A stretch of DNA of 43,693 bases from positions 1 to 43,693 of the forward strand of contig JAFYWK010000071.1 in NCBI GenBank assembly GCA_017558065.1, written 5' to 3'. Origin of the DNA: Paludibacteraceae bacterium. Its GTDB lineage: Bacteria > Bacteroidota > Bacteroidia > Bacteroidales > Paludibacteraceae. Shown one piece after another: positions 23,764-33,492 of the stretch. The stretch's first letter is position 1. Each line of letters opens with the position of its first letter. The translations under genes and the position numbers were made by a program. The notes under the pieces are model-generated. The model made no database searches, was not told the origin of the DNA, and was given only the letters and a program-made list of their open reading frames with translations.

Positions 23764-24345
23764 TTACACTTTTCGGAATTGTGCGTTGGTACGCCTTGCC
23801 ATTTCGCCATCGGTGTCATCTCGGTCGCCAATGACGAGGCATTCTTGGGGTGCAACGCCGATACGCTCTGATATGATGTGCATGAGTTCAGGGGCAGGTT
23901 TGAGTCCGCCCAATTCGGGAGCGGAGATGACCCAATCGAATAGGGCGGGGGAGAGTCCGAGTGCCTGCAATTTCTCTTTGGCAAAGCCATAGTCAGAGAG
24001 AAGCACCAGCTGGATGCCCTTTTGTTGGCAGTCGTGTATAAAGGGTGATGCCCATTCGCTCAATGGTTGGTATTTGCCGATCATATTCACCATCAATGGC
24101 ATATAGCGTTGGTTGTACCACTGCTCGGCAGCCGTGGCGGAGCAGTGCATGCGCGCTGCCATACGCTGGAAAAATGTCTCATAGAAATGCTTTTCATCGC
24201 CCAGCCACATGCCTCTCATGCTGGCGCGCGTTGCGCGTTCGGCTTGCATCTTGCGTATGTCCATCGGTGCATGAAGCACCATGCGCAAGGATAGACCACG
24301 CTTGTTATAGAGCGTGCCGTCGAGGTCGAAAATGACAGCTTTCAT
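23764..24345 (-). CDS. HAD-family hydrolase (subfamily IA)
   Basis: This 193-residue haloacid-dehalogenase-type phosphatase has motif I FDLDGTLY (D7, D9), motif II LLSDYGF (Ser near 117), motif III Lys in GGLKPAPELMH, and motif IV VIGDRDDTDGEMAR. A helical cap sits between motifs I and II, as in phosphoglycolate phosphatase and beta-phosphoglucomutase relatives. The substrate is unknown. It starts 4 bp inside the 3' end of rmuC (overlap), so the two are translationally coupled. groES follows after a regulatory gap. Confidence 0.88.
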   Translation of the reverse strand: MKAVIFDLDGTLYNKRGLSLRMVLHAPMDIRKMQAERATRASMRGMWLGDEKHFYETFFQRMAARMHCSATAAEQWYNQRYMPLMVNMIGKYQPLSEWASPFIHDCQQKGIQLVLLSDYGFAKEKLQALGLSPALFDWVISAPELGGLKPAPELMHIISERIGVAPQECLVIGDRDDTDGEMARRTNAQFRKV

Positions 24346-25634
24346 TCTTCCTCCTCCTCTCCTAAGATGGGTGTCATGTCGCTGGGTAGTCGTTTGGTGG
24401 TCGTCACACCGTATTGCAAGAGCGATTCCAGTCGGCTGGATAGGTTGCCGCGCCCTTCGCGCAGTTGTCCGACACCTTTCTCGTAGGTGTTGCGTGCTGT
24501 ATCAATTTGGCGACCTAATGCGACATAACTCTCTGCAAAACTGGTGTATTTCTCATAGATACCCGCGGCGGCTTTGCGTATGGCCTCGTAGTTTTTCTCT
24601 TGTCGGGTGTTCTGCCATGTGAGGAAGATGAGGCGCAGCACGACCATGAGGTTGGTGGGATTGATGATGAGTACGCCTTTCTGGTAGGCCTTTGACCCCA
24701 GACTGGCGTCGTGGTTCATGGCGAGGATATAACTACCCTCGTTGGGCACAAACATAAGCACGATAGGCACGGCGTGGTCCACGAGTTTGGCGTAGTTTTT
24801 CTTTGCGAGTTCTTCCACGTGCTTCCATATGGACTCGTGATTGGCTTTGATAGCAGCTTTGCGTTGTTCGTCATCCTCGGCGCCTACATAATCTGAATAG
24901 GCAGTGAGTGACACCTTGCTGTCGATGATGATGCGTGTGCCGTCGGCACCTTTGACGATGACGTCGGGACGCAGGTTCTTGCCCTCTTCGTCCTTGACGT
25001 TGTCTTGCACGAAGTACTCTTCGCCCTCGCGCAGTCCGCTGTCGTGTAGGATATTGGTCAATACTTGTTCGCCCCAGTCGCCTTGCACTTTGCCTCGGTT
25101 CTTGAGGGCATTGGCCAGCGTTTGGGTGGTCTTGTCTCGTGCTTGGTCGTGCTCGATGATGGTGCGAATGCTTTGTGCCAGCGAAGCGGTGTTCTTGTCG
25201 CTGCTCTCCTTGCTTTTGGCAACGAGTTCGCGCAGCAGATCGAGTTCGCGTTTGAGTGGGTCAACCACCTGCTGCATATTTTCGGTGTTGGCTTTCTTGA
25301 GTTGCTCGGTGCGCTCTTTCATTTCCTTTTCAAAATGTGCGCGCATGCCCTCGCGTGCGAGAGCGAGTTCGGTTTGGAAGGCCTGTTGTTGGTCCTCCTT
25401 GTCTTGTTTGTGTTGCTCTTTTATGTGTGCGATTGTTTGTTCGGCGTTGGTGAGGTGGGCGGCCAGTGTTGCTTCGCGGCGTGTGAGGGCGTCTTTTTCC
25501 TCGCGCAAGGCATGGATATTGTTCTGCAATAATTGATTTTGTTGTTTCTCATTGCGTACCATCATCACCGCCACCACAGCAGCGGCAGCAGCGCCTAAGA
25601 TAAGTCCGATGAGGATAGGAAGTAGTATTTCCAT
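24342..25634 (-). CDS. rmuC: DNA recombination protein RmuC
   Basis: The start is set at the ATG at 25634, since the -7 box at 25664-25671 excludes a farther in-frame codon. The 430-residue protein has an N-terminal membrane helix (about 3-25, Ala/Val-rich), a long coiled coil (about 30-170) and the RmuC nuclease-like domain with RGKVQGDWGEQVL, LRPDVIVKG and IIDSKVSLTAY. The domain is related to PD-(D/E)XK enzymes. RmuC limits inversions at short inverted repeats. It shares a 4-bp overlap with the HAD gene. Confidence 0.93.
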   Translation of the reverse strand: MEILLPILIGLILGAAAAAVVAVMMVRNEKQQNQLLQNNIHALREEKDALTRREATLAAHLTNAEQTIAHIKEQHKQDKEDQQQAFQTELALAREGMRAHFEKEMKERTEQLKKANTENMQQVVDPLKRELDLLRELVAKSKESSDKNTASLAQSIRTIIEHDQARDKTTQTLANALKNRGKVQGDWGEQVLTNILHDSGLREGEEYFVQDNVKDEEGKNLRPDVIVKGADGTRIIIDSKVSLTAYSDYVGAEDDEQRKAAIKANHESIWKHVEELAKKNYAKLVDHAVPIVLMFVPNEGSYILAMNHDASLGSKAYQKGVLIINPTNLMVVLRLIFLTWQNTRQEKNYEAIRKAAAGIYEKYTSFAESYVALGRQIDTARNTYEKGVGQLREGRGNLSSRLESLLQYGVTTTKRLPSDMTPILGEEEEE

Positions 25635-25663
25635 CGTGTGTATGTGATTTTGTTTTGGATTTG

Positions 25664-25695
25664 CAAAGGTACACAAAAAAAAGTACATGCGCAAG
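25664..25695 (-). promoter_or_regulatory. Promoter of rmuC
   Basis: On the minus strand TACCTTTG (25664-25671) is preceded, after 20 bp, by CTTG (25692-25695). It predicts a leader of about 22 nt. Confidence 0.75.
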
Positions 25696-25784
25696 TGAAA
25701 GCGCAAAAAAATATCTTTTTTGTATAGTTAATAAGGGATAGAAATAGGAGAATTAACTAAAATTGCAGAAAAAACGAACTTCTC

Positions 25785-25816
25785 TTTGTGTATTTGGAAA
25801 ATATTTTGTACCTTTG
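25785..25816 (+). promoter_or_regulatory. Promoter of tamL-like gene
   Basis: TTTG (25785-25788), a 20-bp spacer and TACCTTTG (25809-25816) match the consensus exactly; the ATG follows 14 bp later. Confidence 0.88.
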
Positions 25817-25830
25817 TAGCGTGATTTATT

Positions 25831-28116
25831 ATGCGTAATTTGGTGGTAAATATATTTAATGCATGGCGAGGCGTGCGGCGGGTAGTGTGGCGACTGTCCG
25901 TAGGATTGTGCGTGGTTTCCTTATGGGGGTGCAACGCTACGAAGTTTGTGCCGCAGGGAGCGTATCTGCTCAACAAGGCGCAAGTGAAGGTGGAAGATAG
26001 CAAGGACGTGGCGACATCGGAGCTCTCCAATTATCTTCAGCAGAAGCAAAACACGGAGATATTGGGTTTCTTGAAATTGCAGTTGGGTATCTACAATACC
26101 GCCTCGTTGGATACAACGAAGTGGACGAGCAAGAATGCGCGCAAGATAGGTGAGCCGCCAGTGGTTTTTTCGCCTGAACTGACCGACAGGAGCATTACAC
26201 AGTTGCAAAAAGCGATGCACAACAGGGGATTTTTCTCTGCCGTAGTGGATACAACGATGAAGGTGAAAGATAGGAAGGTGAATCTGACCTACAATATTCG
26301 CGCAGGGTTGCCCTATATCATCAGGCGGTATGATGTGCAATTTCAGCAAGAAGAGCTGAAGCAAATCGCTACTGACGCGCGCAATACGCTTATTCAGGAA
26401 GGCATGCAGTACAATGTGGATGTGCTGAATCGTGAGCGTCAGCGCATAGCCAGTGCCATGCGTAGGAATGGCTGTTTCTACTTTGATGCCGAGTTGATAC
26501 GTTTTGTGGCGGATAGCACGCGCGGTAAGCAGCAGGTGGATTTAGCCATATGTTTGCAGGACTATGTGGATCAGTTATCGCCCGAACTGAAGGCGCAAAT
26601 CTTCAGGCACTACACTATTTCGCGTGTATGCTTCCATATGGACTATGAGCTGGGTCGTGCGCCTAAGGGGCAGATTATCCAAATATCGGCGCAAGATGGC
26701 TATGAGTTTACGTGGGTGGGGAGTCAGTTGCTGCGTGAGGATGTGTTGATTCGCAATTGTCCTATTCGTCCGGGAGAGAGGTATAGCGATTTTCGTGTGG
26801 ATAGGGCGTATAGCAATCTGAATCAGTTGGCACCTATCAAGTATGTAGATATTAGTTTTGAGCCCGTGTCGGATGATGCGTTGGAGTGTCATATAGTGCT
26901 TTCGCGCACGAAACTCAACTCGGTATCCGTGGAGGCCGAAGGTACGTATTCTGCGGGCGATTGGGGTATAGCAGTAGGTGCGGGTTATGCCAACCGCAAC
27001 CTCTTTAGGGGTGCGGAGGAGTTCACGTTGGATGGACGTGCCAGCTACGAATGGCGTCAGAATGGCGGACGTGCCATTGAGGGTAAAGCCACGATGGGGC
27101 TGAAGTTCTCGAATGCGATGGCAGTAGATCTGAATTACAACTACCAGAACCGTCCCGATGAATATACGCGTTCGATATTCAATGCCACGCTGCAATATCA
27201 GTTTAGACAATACACGAAGCGATTGCAACATCAGTTTCGTATAGCAGATATTAGTTATGTGTATCTGCCATGGATTCATCCTGAGTTTAGTGATAAGTTC
27301 TTGCAGTCCACCAACATCCTGAAGTATTCCTATGAGGACCACTTCATAGTAGGTTGGGGTTACTCGGGCAGTTATTCATCGTTTAGTTCGCGTAACCCAT
27401 ATCGCTCCTATACCAATGTGAATTACAATGTAGAAACGGCAGGAAACTTGATGTTGGGATTGGCTTCTATCTTTAAGTTTCCGACTGACGATGGTGGCAA
27501 ATACACGCTGTTCAAGACGCGTTTTGCTCAGTTTGCGAAGGCGGATGTGTCGTTTACCTATCATCAGATCATCAATCCATCGCATCGTTTGGTGTATCAT
27601 GCCGATATGGGCGTGGCGGTGCCTTATGCCAATTCGGAGGCGGTGCCCTTTGAGAAGCGTTATTTCGCGGGTGGGTCAAATAGTGTGCGTGGCTGGACGG
27701 CTCGCAGTCTGGGACCAGGAGGGTATCGTGGAGCAGGTAGTCAGATAGATTTTAACAACCAGTCAGGCGATATTCGTTTGAATCTGAACGTGGAATATCG
27801 TGCTAAGGTGTGGTCGTTTATTGAGTTGGCGGCTTTTGTGGACGCAGGCAATATATGGACGATTTTTGACTATGAGACCCAGCCACATGGCAGGTTTCAT
27901 TGGAATGAGTTCTATAGGCAGATCGCTTTGGCATACGGTGTGGGTGTGCGATTGGATTTCTCGATTTTTGTCTTCCGTGTGGATTTTGGTGTGAAGTTGT
28001 ACGACCCCAGTCGCTTGTATGACCAATGGGCTGGTACACAGTGGCGTACGCTGCCTAATGGCTTGAATTGGAAGGATGACATGACGTTGCATTTTGCGAT
28101 AGGTTATCCGTTTTAG
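25831..28116 (+). CDS. TamL-like BamA-family outer-membrane lipoprotein
   Basis: This 761-residue protein has a lipoprotein signal with lipobox WGC (Cys about 34), then POTRA-like domains (about 40-360). The C-terminal beta barrel (about 380-761) has the conserved barrel loop RYFAGGSNSVRGW and a terminal aromatic strand ending in F. In Bacteroidota, TamA is replaced by such lipid-anchored homologues (TamL), which act with TamB in the outer membrane. It is the first gene of the plus-strand run into rnhB, sppA, lpxK and msbA. The barrel family is firm; TamL over BamA is chosen because of the lipobox. Confidence 0.85.
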   Translation: MRNLVVNIFNAWRGVRRVVWRLSVGLCVVSLWGCNATKFVPQGAYLLNKAQVKVEDSKDVATSELSNYLQQKQNTEILGFLKLQLGIYNTASLDTTKWTSKNARKIGEPPVVFSPELTDRSITQLQKAMHNRGFFSAVVDTTMKVKDRKVNLTYNIRAGLPYIIRRYDVQFQQEELKQIATDARNTLIQEGMQYNVDVLNRERQRIASAMRRNGCFYFDAELIRFVADSTRGKQQVDLAICLQDYVDQLSPELKAQIFRHYTISRVCFHMDYELGRAPKGQIIQISAQDGYEFTWVGSQLLREDVLIRNCPIRPGERYSDFRVDRAYSNLNQLAPIKYVDISFEPVSDDALECHIVLSRTKLNSVSVEAEGTYSAGDWGIAVGAGYANRNLFRGAEEFTLDGRASYEWRQNGGRAIEGKATMGLKFSNAMAVDLNYNYQNRPDEYTRSIFNATLQYQFRQYTKRLQHQFRIADISYVYLPWIHPEFSDKFLQSTNILKYSYEDHFIVGWGYSGSYSSFSSRNPYRSYTNVNYNVETAGNLMLGLASIFKFPTDDGGKYTLFKTRFAQFAKADVSFTYHQIINPSHRLVYHADMGVAVPYANSEAVPFEKRYFAGGSNSVRGWTARSLGPGGYRGAGSQIDFNNQSGDIRLNLNVEYRAKVWSFIELAAFVDAGNIWTIFDYETQPHGRFHWNEFYRQIALAYGVGVRLDFSIFVFRVDFGVKLYDPSRLYDQWAGTQWRTLPNGLNWKDDMTLHFAIGYPF

Positions 28117-28161
28117 AGGTGATGAAGGTTTAAGGAATGAAGGTTTAAGGTGAGAGGTAGC

Positions 28162-28782
28162 ATGTTGGAGAAGTGTTGCATAGAAGGTGTGATAGAGGCG
28201 GGTTGCGATGAGGCAGGACGCGGGCCGTTGGCAGGCAGTGTGTTTGCCGCGGCAGTGGTGTTGGATGCCTGTTTGCTGGAGAAGGACGAACACCGCGAGT
28301 GGCTGTCGCTGCTCAACGATAGCAAGCAACTCACCGACAAACAGCGCCAATACTTGCGTCCGATGATAGAGCAATACGCCACGGCGTGGGCTGTGGTCGA
28401 AGTGACGGCGGAAGAGATAGACAGAATCAATATCCTCAACGCCTCTATTACGGGCATGCAGCGCGCATTGGATAAGTTGTCCATCACGCCCCAGCATATC
28501 ATCGTGGACGGCAACAAATGGCGACCATATATCCCCGAGGGGCAAGTGCTGGAGATTCCAGCGCGCACGGTGGTCAAAGGCGATGGAAAGTACCTATCCA
28601 TAGCGGCAGCGAGTGTGCTGGCCAAGACCTATCGCGATGAGTATATGTTGCGTTTGCATGAGGAGTACCCGCAGTATCATTGGGATACAAATATGGGCTA
28701 TCCTACCAAAGCGCACTACGAAGCCATTCGGCAGTATGGCATCACGCCTTACCACCGAAAGACTTTTAAGTTGATAAAATAA
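28162..28782 (+). CDS. rnhB: Ribonuclease HII
   Basis: This 206-residue enzyme cleaves RNA in RNA-DNA hybrids, including single ribonucleotides in DNA. It shows GCDEAGRGPLAG (catalytic D and E), LLNDSKQLTDKQR, HIIVDGNKW and SIAAASVLAKTYRDEYM, followed by YGITPYHRKTF at the C-terminus. ATG at 28162 is preferred over an in-frame GTG four codons upstream, as family members start close to this motif. A short AAGGTTTAAGG repeat fills the gap after the tamL-like gene. Confidence 0.95.
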   Translation: MLEKCCIEGVIEAGCDEAGRGPLAGSVFAAAVVLDACLLEKDEHREWLSLLNDSKQLTDKQRQYLRPMIEQYATAWAVVEVTAEEIDRINILNASITGMQRALDKLSITPQHIIVDGNKWRPYIPEGQVLEIPARTVVKGDGKYLSIAAASVLAKTYRDEYMLRLHEEYPQYHWDTNMGYPTKAHYEAIRQYGITPYHRKTFKLIK

Positions 28783-28841
28783 ACCCTTGTAACGATTAAA
28801 ACTATTAGAACTGTTAAAACTTTTTAAACATTTATATTAAC

Positions 28842-30590
28842 ATGGCAATTTTTGTGAAAAAAGAGGGCGAACCTCGTAAGAAAATGGGATGCTTAGGCAA
28901 AACCCTGATAGGTATTGGTGTGTATTTTGGTTTTTGTTTCCTTTTGGGTGCGTTGATGGGCGATATGATGTCCACGCCAGCCACCAAATTGGAGGAGAAC
29001 ACCATCTATCGTATTGATTTGAAAGGTAATCTGGTGGATCAAGCCAGTGAGGAGAATCCGCTGGACGCCATCATGGGCGAGATGTACGGTCAAACGACAG
29101 GTAACGTGGGTTTGAACGACTTGCTCAGCAATATTGCTTTGGCGAAGGAGAATGACAAGATTTTGGGTATCTACCTCAAAGGCGGCTCATTGGCTGCTGG
29201 TCCCGCTTCGGCAAAGGCATTGCGCGATGCGCTGCTCGACTTCAAGGAATCGGGTAAGTTCATCATTGCGTATTCAGATGCTTATACCCAGACCAACTAC
29301 TACATTGTTTCTGTAGCAGATAAGATTTTCTTCAATCCCGTTGGCACGTTGACTTGGGATGGTATGATTGCACAGAAAGAATACTACACCCGCCTCTTTG
29401 AGAAGATAGGTGTAGAGATGCAAATCTTGAAGGTGGGTACCTTTAAGTCGGCTGTAGAGCCATATTTCCGCACATCGATGTCAGAGGCCGACCGCAAACA
29501 GACCGAGCAATACATTGGCGGCATCTGGAGTGAGGTGAAAGCGGCAGTGGGACAAAGTCGAAACATCACTTCTGAGCAATTGCATGCCTATGCCGATGAG
29601 TGCATGTCGCTGCAACCACAAGAGAAATACCTGACATACCACTTTGTAGACTCATTGGTGTATATCCAAGAGATGGACAGCATTCTGCGCACATACGCGG
29701 GTACCAAGGATTATAAGCAATTGTCAAACAGCAAGATGACCAATGTAGAGCGCAACAAGGTAGAGGCGAAGGACAAAGTGGCTGTTCTCTATGCCGAAGG
29801 TGCGATTGTGGACGAAGGCAATGGTGGAATAGTAGAGGGCAAGATGCTGAAGAACATCAAGAAAATCTACGAGGATGAGGACGTGAAGGCCGTAGTCTTC
29901 CGTGTGAATAGTCCTGGTGGTAGTGCCGATGCGAGCGAGCAGATCTGGCATGCGATGAAGATGTTGCAAGACAAGGGGTTGCCTGTAGTGGTTTCTATGG
30001 GCGATTATGCAGCGTCGGGTGGCTACTATATCTCTTGCAACGCCGATTATATCTATGCGGAACCAACTACGCTGACGGGTTCGATTGGCATCTTCGGTAC
30101 AGTGCCTAACCTGAGCAAGATTCGCGAGAAAGTAGGTTTGGACGTGGATGCTGTAGCGACCAACAAACATTCGGGATTGATGACCAATGCTGTGATCAAT
30201 GGTATGAACCCACAGGAGATGGCGCTCATGCAAAAAATGGTAGAGCGTGGCTATGACCTCTTTACTCGTCGTTGCGCTGATGGTCGCGGTATGACCCAAG
30301 ATGAGATCAAGAAGATTGGCGAGGGCCGTGTATGGCTTGGCAAAGATGCGCTGGAGATTGGTTTGGTGGATGGTTTGGGTAATATCGACGATGCCGTGGC
30401 TAAAGCTGTGGAGTTGGCAGAGTTGGGTGAGTATCAGTTGGTTAGCTATCCAGAGAAGACCGACCCACTTCAAGAGATGCTGAAGCTGTTTGACACCACC
30501 ACCCCAGAGGAGCGTTTGGTGATGAAGGTGCGCGAGTTTGCTTCCAAACCACGCATTATGGCATTGATGCCAGAAGTGACCATCCAATAA
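28842..30590 (+). CDS. sppA: Signal peptide peptidase SppA, 67K type
   Basis: This 582-residue inner-membrane protease degrades cleaved signal peptides. It has an N-terminal membrane helix (about 20-42) and two tandem S49 domains. The first carries the general-base lysine in KVGTFKSAVEPYFR (about 200-207). The second carries the nucleophilic serine in MGDYAASGGYYIS (about 388-393). The length is that of the two-domain E. coli-type enzyme. It is 10 bp ahead of lpxK, so the two are cotranscribed. Confidence 0.94.
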   Translation: MAIFVKKEGEPRKKMGCLGKTLIGIGVYFGFCFLLGALMGDMMSTPATKLEENTIYRIDLKGNLVDQASEENPLDAIMGEMYGQTTGNVGLNDLLSNIALAKENDKILGIYLKGGSLAAGPASAKALRDALLDFKESGKFIIAYSDAYTQTNYYIVSVADKIFFNPVGTLTWDGMIAQKEYYTRLFEKIGVEMQILKVGTFKSAVEPYFRTSMSEADRKQTEQYIGGIWSEVKAAVGQSRNITSEQLHAYADECMSLQPQEKYLTYHFVDSLVYIQEMDSILRTYAGTKDYKQLSNSKMTNVERNKVEAKDKVAVLYAEGAIVDEGNGGIVEGKMLKNIKKIYEDEDVKAVVFRVNSPGGSADASEQIWHAMKMLQDKGLPVVVSMGDYAASGGYYISCNADYIYAEPTTLTGSIGIFGTVPNLSKIREKVGLDVDAVATNKHSGLMTNAVINGMNPQEMALMQKMVERGYDLFTRRCADGRGMTQDEIKKIGEGRVWLGKDALEIGLVDGLGNIDDAVAKAVELAELGEYQLVSYPEKTDPLQEMLKLFDTTTPEERLVMKVREFASKPRIMALMPEVTIQ

Positions 30591-30600
30591 TCGTGTAGCA

Positions 30601-31623
30601 ATGAAGTTCTTTCTGACCCCTCTCTCGTGGCTTTATGCCTTTGGCGTATGGGTACGTAATGTCCTGTACGACGACCGCGTGCTGCCTTCCCATAAGGTGG
30701 ACGTGCCAACCATAGCGATTGGTAATCTGGCAGTAGGTGGTACGGGCAAAACGCCTATGACGGAGTACCTGATCCGATTGCTGTCACCCAAGTATAAGGT
30801 GGCAGTCTTGTCACGAGGGTATGGCAGAAAGACCAGCGGATTTCGCTTAGCCAGCGAGCAGGACACCGCCAAGACTATTGGCGACGAGCCCATGCTGATT
30901 CACACTCACTTTCCAGATATACCAGTGGCAGTGTGTGCGGACAGAGTGCAGGGTGTCAAGCAGTTGCAGCACATGATACCTGATTTGCAGTGCGTGATTT
31001 TGGACGATGCTTATCAGCATCGCAAGCTGCGTGCGGGCTTCTATATTCTGCTCACTTCGTATGATAACTTATACGTGAATGACCACATGTTGCCACGCGG
31101 TACGCTGCGCGATTTGCCAGCGGAGAGTGCGCGTGCCAACGCGGTGGTTGTCACCAAGTGCCCGAGGACCATGCAGCCCATTGACCGCCGTATCGTGAGC
31201 AATAGTTTGCGTTTGGCATCGTATCAGCATTTGTATTATTCTTCTATCGGTTACGAGGTACTGCAACTATCATCTACTCCGCTGCTGGTGGCAGGTATAG
31301 CCCATCCAGCGCCCTTGCTCGAACACCTGCGGCAGTCGTTCCCCGAGACGGAGCTGCTGGCGTTTGCCGACCATCGTTCGTTCACAAAGGGCGATATACG
31401 GCTAATATTGAGCAAGGCGGAAGGGTATGAACATGTGGTGACCACCGAGAAAGATTATATGCGTATGCTGCAAACGCCTTTGGTAGAGGCCTTGGGCGAT
31501 AAATTGCATGTCCTGCCTATTCAGACTGATTTGGGCATTGACCAAGAGGCCTTTAATCGCCAAGTCCTGCTGTATGTCAGCGAGAATAATCGCACCACTC
31601 TAAACAATTCTAAACCACTCTAA
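30601..31623 (+). CDS. lpxK: Tetraacyldisaccharide 4'-kinase LpxK
   Basis: This 340-residue membrane-associated kinase phosphorylates the 4' position of the lipid A precursor, the last step before KDO addition. The P-loop GNLAVGGTGKTP is near residues 41-52. Next come VLSRGYGRK and GDEPMLI, then ILDDAYQHRKL, VVTKCPR and TTEKDYMR. The length is as expected. It is followed after 20 bp by an msbA-like exporter gene, so lipid A completion and export are linked. A repeated CTAAACAATT word spans the stop and the gap. Confidence 0.95.
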   Translation: MKFFLTPLSWLYAFGVWVRNVLYDDRVLPSHKVDVPTIAIGNLAVGGTGKTPMTEYLIRLLSPKYKVAVLSRGYGRKTSGFRLASEQDTAKTIGDEPMLIHTHFPDIPVAVCADRVQGVKQLQHMIPDLQCVILDDAYQHRKLRAGFYILLTSYDNLYVNDHMLPRGTLRDLPAESARANAVVVTKCPRTMQPIDRRIVSNSLRLASYQHLYYSSIGYEVLQLSSTPLLVAGIAHPAPLLEHLRQSFPETELLAFADHRSFTKGDIRLILSKAEGYEHVVTTEKDYMRMLQTPLVEALGDKLHVLPIQTDLGIDQEAFNRQVLLYVSENNRTTLNNSKPL

Positions 31624-31643
31624 ACAATTCTAAACCACATAAT

Positions 31644-33488
31644 ATGAATATCCTATCGCTATTAAAGCGTTTCGTACCGCCATACAAGTGGCAAGTGGCA
31701 GCCAACCTGTTCTTCAATGTGCTATCCACTGTATTGTCGCTGTTCTCGTTTGCTACGATTATCCCAGTTTTGCAGATTCTTTTCGGATTATCGGAGGGCA
31801 CTGCTGCATACATGCCTTTGGGGGCTGCTGCTACGATGAGCGACACGCTGGATATTCTGAAAAATAATCTGTACTATTTTCTGCAAACGCAGATTGAGAT
31901 ACGCGGTGCACAGTCCGTGTTGCTGCTTTTGGGTGCATGTCTGGTGCTGCTGACGGGCTGCAAATGTCTCACCGCATGGCTGGCTAACTATTTTATGGTG
32001 CCTATACGCACGGGCGTGTTGCGCGACCTGCGCGCGCAGCTGTATAAGAAGGTGGTCAGTCTGCCAATCGGTTTCTTCACCGAGGAGCGCAAAGGCGATG
32101 TCATGTCGCGTATGACCAACGATGTGAATGAGGTGGAAGCAAGTATCATGTCCACATTGGATATGCTGTTCAAAGACCCGATTATGATTCTGGTCTATCT
32201 CATCACGCTCTTCACTATCTCGTGGCAACTGACGCTGTTTGTGCTGGTGCTATTGCCCGTAGCGGGATTGTTGATAGGGCGTATCGGTCGTTCGCTCAAA
32301 CGCGCTTCTACCAAAGGACAAGAGCAAAACGCCGAGATCCTCACCCAGATAGATGAGACCTTGGGCGGTTTGCGCGTGGTGAAGGCGTTTAATGCCGAGA
32401 GCAAACTGACGGTGCGTTTCCTCCATCTGATCAATGCTACACGTGCTACGTTCAACCGTATCAACCGCCGCTACTATCTGGCGCACCCTGTGTCGGAGTT
32501 CTTCGGTACGGCACTCATTGCTATTCTCCTGTGGTTTGGAGGCACGTTGATTTTGGGCGAACACTCTTCGATTGATGCCGCTACATTCATCTATTACCTC
32601 GTGATTTTCTATTCCATCATCAATCCTGCCAAGGACCTCAGCAAAGCCACTTATGGCATACGCCGTGGTATGGCGTCTTTGGAGCGAATAGACAAGATTC
32701 TTAATACAGAAAGCAATATTCGCATGGCGGAAAATCCAAAACAAATAGCAGATTTTCAGTCGGTTATTCGTTATGAGGATGTTTGCTTCTCGTATAAGGC
32801 CGATCGCCCTGTGCTCAAGCATATCAATCTGGATATTAAGAAGGGTCAAACCGTTGCTTTGGTAGGGCAGTCGGGTAGCGGCAAGACCACGATGGCGGAC
32901 CTGCTGCCACGCTTCTATGACACCACGGCGGGTCGTATCACTATTGACGGTGTAGATATTCGTGATGTGAAAACATACGACCTGCGTGCGCTGATGGGTA
33001 ATGTGAATCAAGAGGCGATTCTCTTCAATGATACGTTCTACAATAATATCACTTTTGGTGTGGAATCAGCCACGATGGAGGAGGTGCGCCATGCTGCGCG
33101 TATAGCGAATGCCGATGACTTCATCATGGCAACGCCTGACCAGTATCAAACGACTATTGGCGACCGTGGTTCGCGTCTGAGCGGTGGACAACGCCAGCGT
33201 ATCTCCATTGCGCGTGCGATATTGAAGAACCCTCCGATCTTGATCTTGGACGAAGCCACTTCGGCATTGGATACCGAGTCGGAGAAACTGGTGCAAGAGG
33301 CCTTGGAGAACCTGATGAAGGACCGCACCACGCTGGTTGTAGCGCATCGTTTGAGCACTATCCGCAATGCCGACCTCATTTGTGTGCTGCATGAGGGGCA
33401 AATAGTAGAGCAAGGAACCCACAATGAGCTCCTTGCTAAGAATGGCTATTATCGCCGTTTGGTGGATATGCAGCAGGCAAATGCGTAA
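31644..33488 (+). CDS. MsbA-like ABC exporter (fused permease/ATPase)
   Basis: This 614-residue type IV ABC exporter half has six transmembrane helices (about 15-340) and a nucleotide-binding domain (about 370-610). Walker A is GQSGSGKTT, the signature is LSGGQRQR, Walker B is ILILDEATSALD and the H-loop is VVAHRLST. Next to lpxK it most likely flips lipid A core, as MsbA does. It ends 4 bp before the convergent mutS stop. The function is inferred from family and context. Confidence 0.9.
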   Translation: MNILSLLKRFVPPYKWQVAANLFFNVLSTVLSLFSFATIIPVLQILFGLSEGTAAYMPLGAAATMSDTLDILKNNLYYFLQTQIEIRGAQSVLLLLGACLVLLTGCKCLTAWLANYFMVPIRTGVLRDLRAQLYKKVVSLPIGFFTEERKGDVMSRMTNDVNEVEASIMSTLDMLFKDPIMILVYLITLFTISWQLTLFVLVLLPVAGLLIGRIGRSLKRASTKGQEQNAEILTQIDETLGGLRVVKAFNAESKLTVRFLHLINATRATFNRINRRYYLAHPVSEFFGTALIAILLWFGGTLILGEHSSIDAATFIYYLVIFYSIINPAKDLSKATYGIRRGMASLERIDKILNTESNIRMAENPKQIADFQSVIRYEDVCFSYKADRPVLKHINLDIKKGQTVALVGQSGSGKTTMADLLPRFYDTTAGRITIDGVDIRDVKTYDLRALMGNVNQEAILFNDTFYNNITFGVESATMEEVRHAARIANADDFIMATPDQYQTTIGDRGSRLSGGQRQRISIARAILKNPPILILDEATSALDTESEKLVQEALENLMKDRTTLVVAHRLSTIRNADLICVLHEGQIVEQGTHNELLAKNGYYRRLVDMQQANA

Positions 33489-33492
33489 ATGC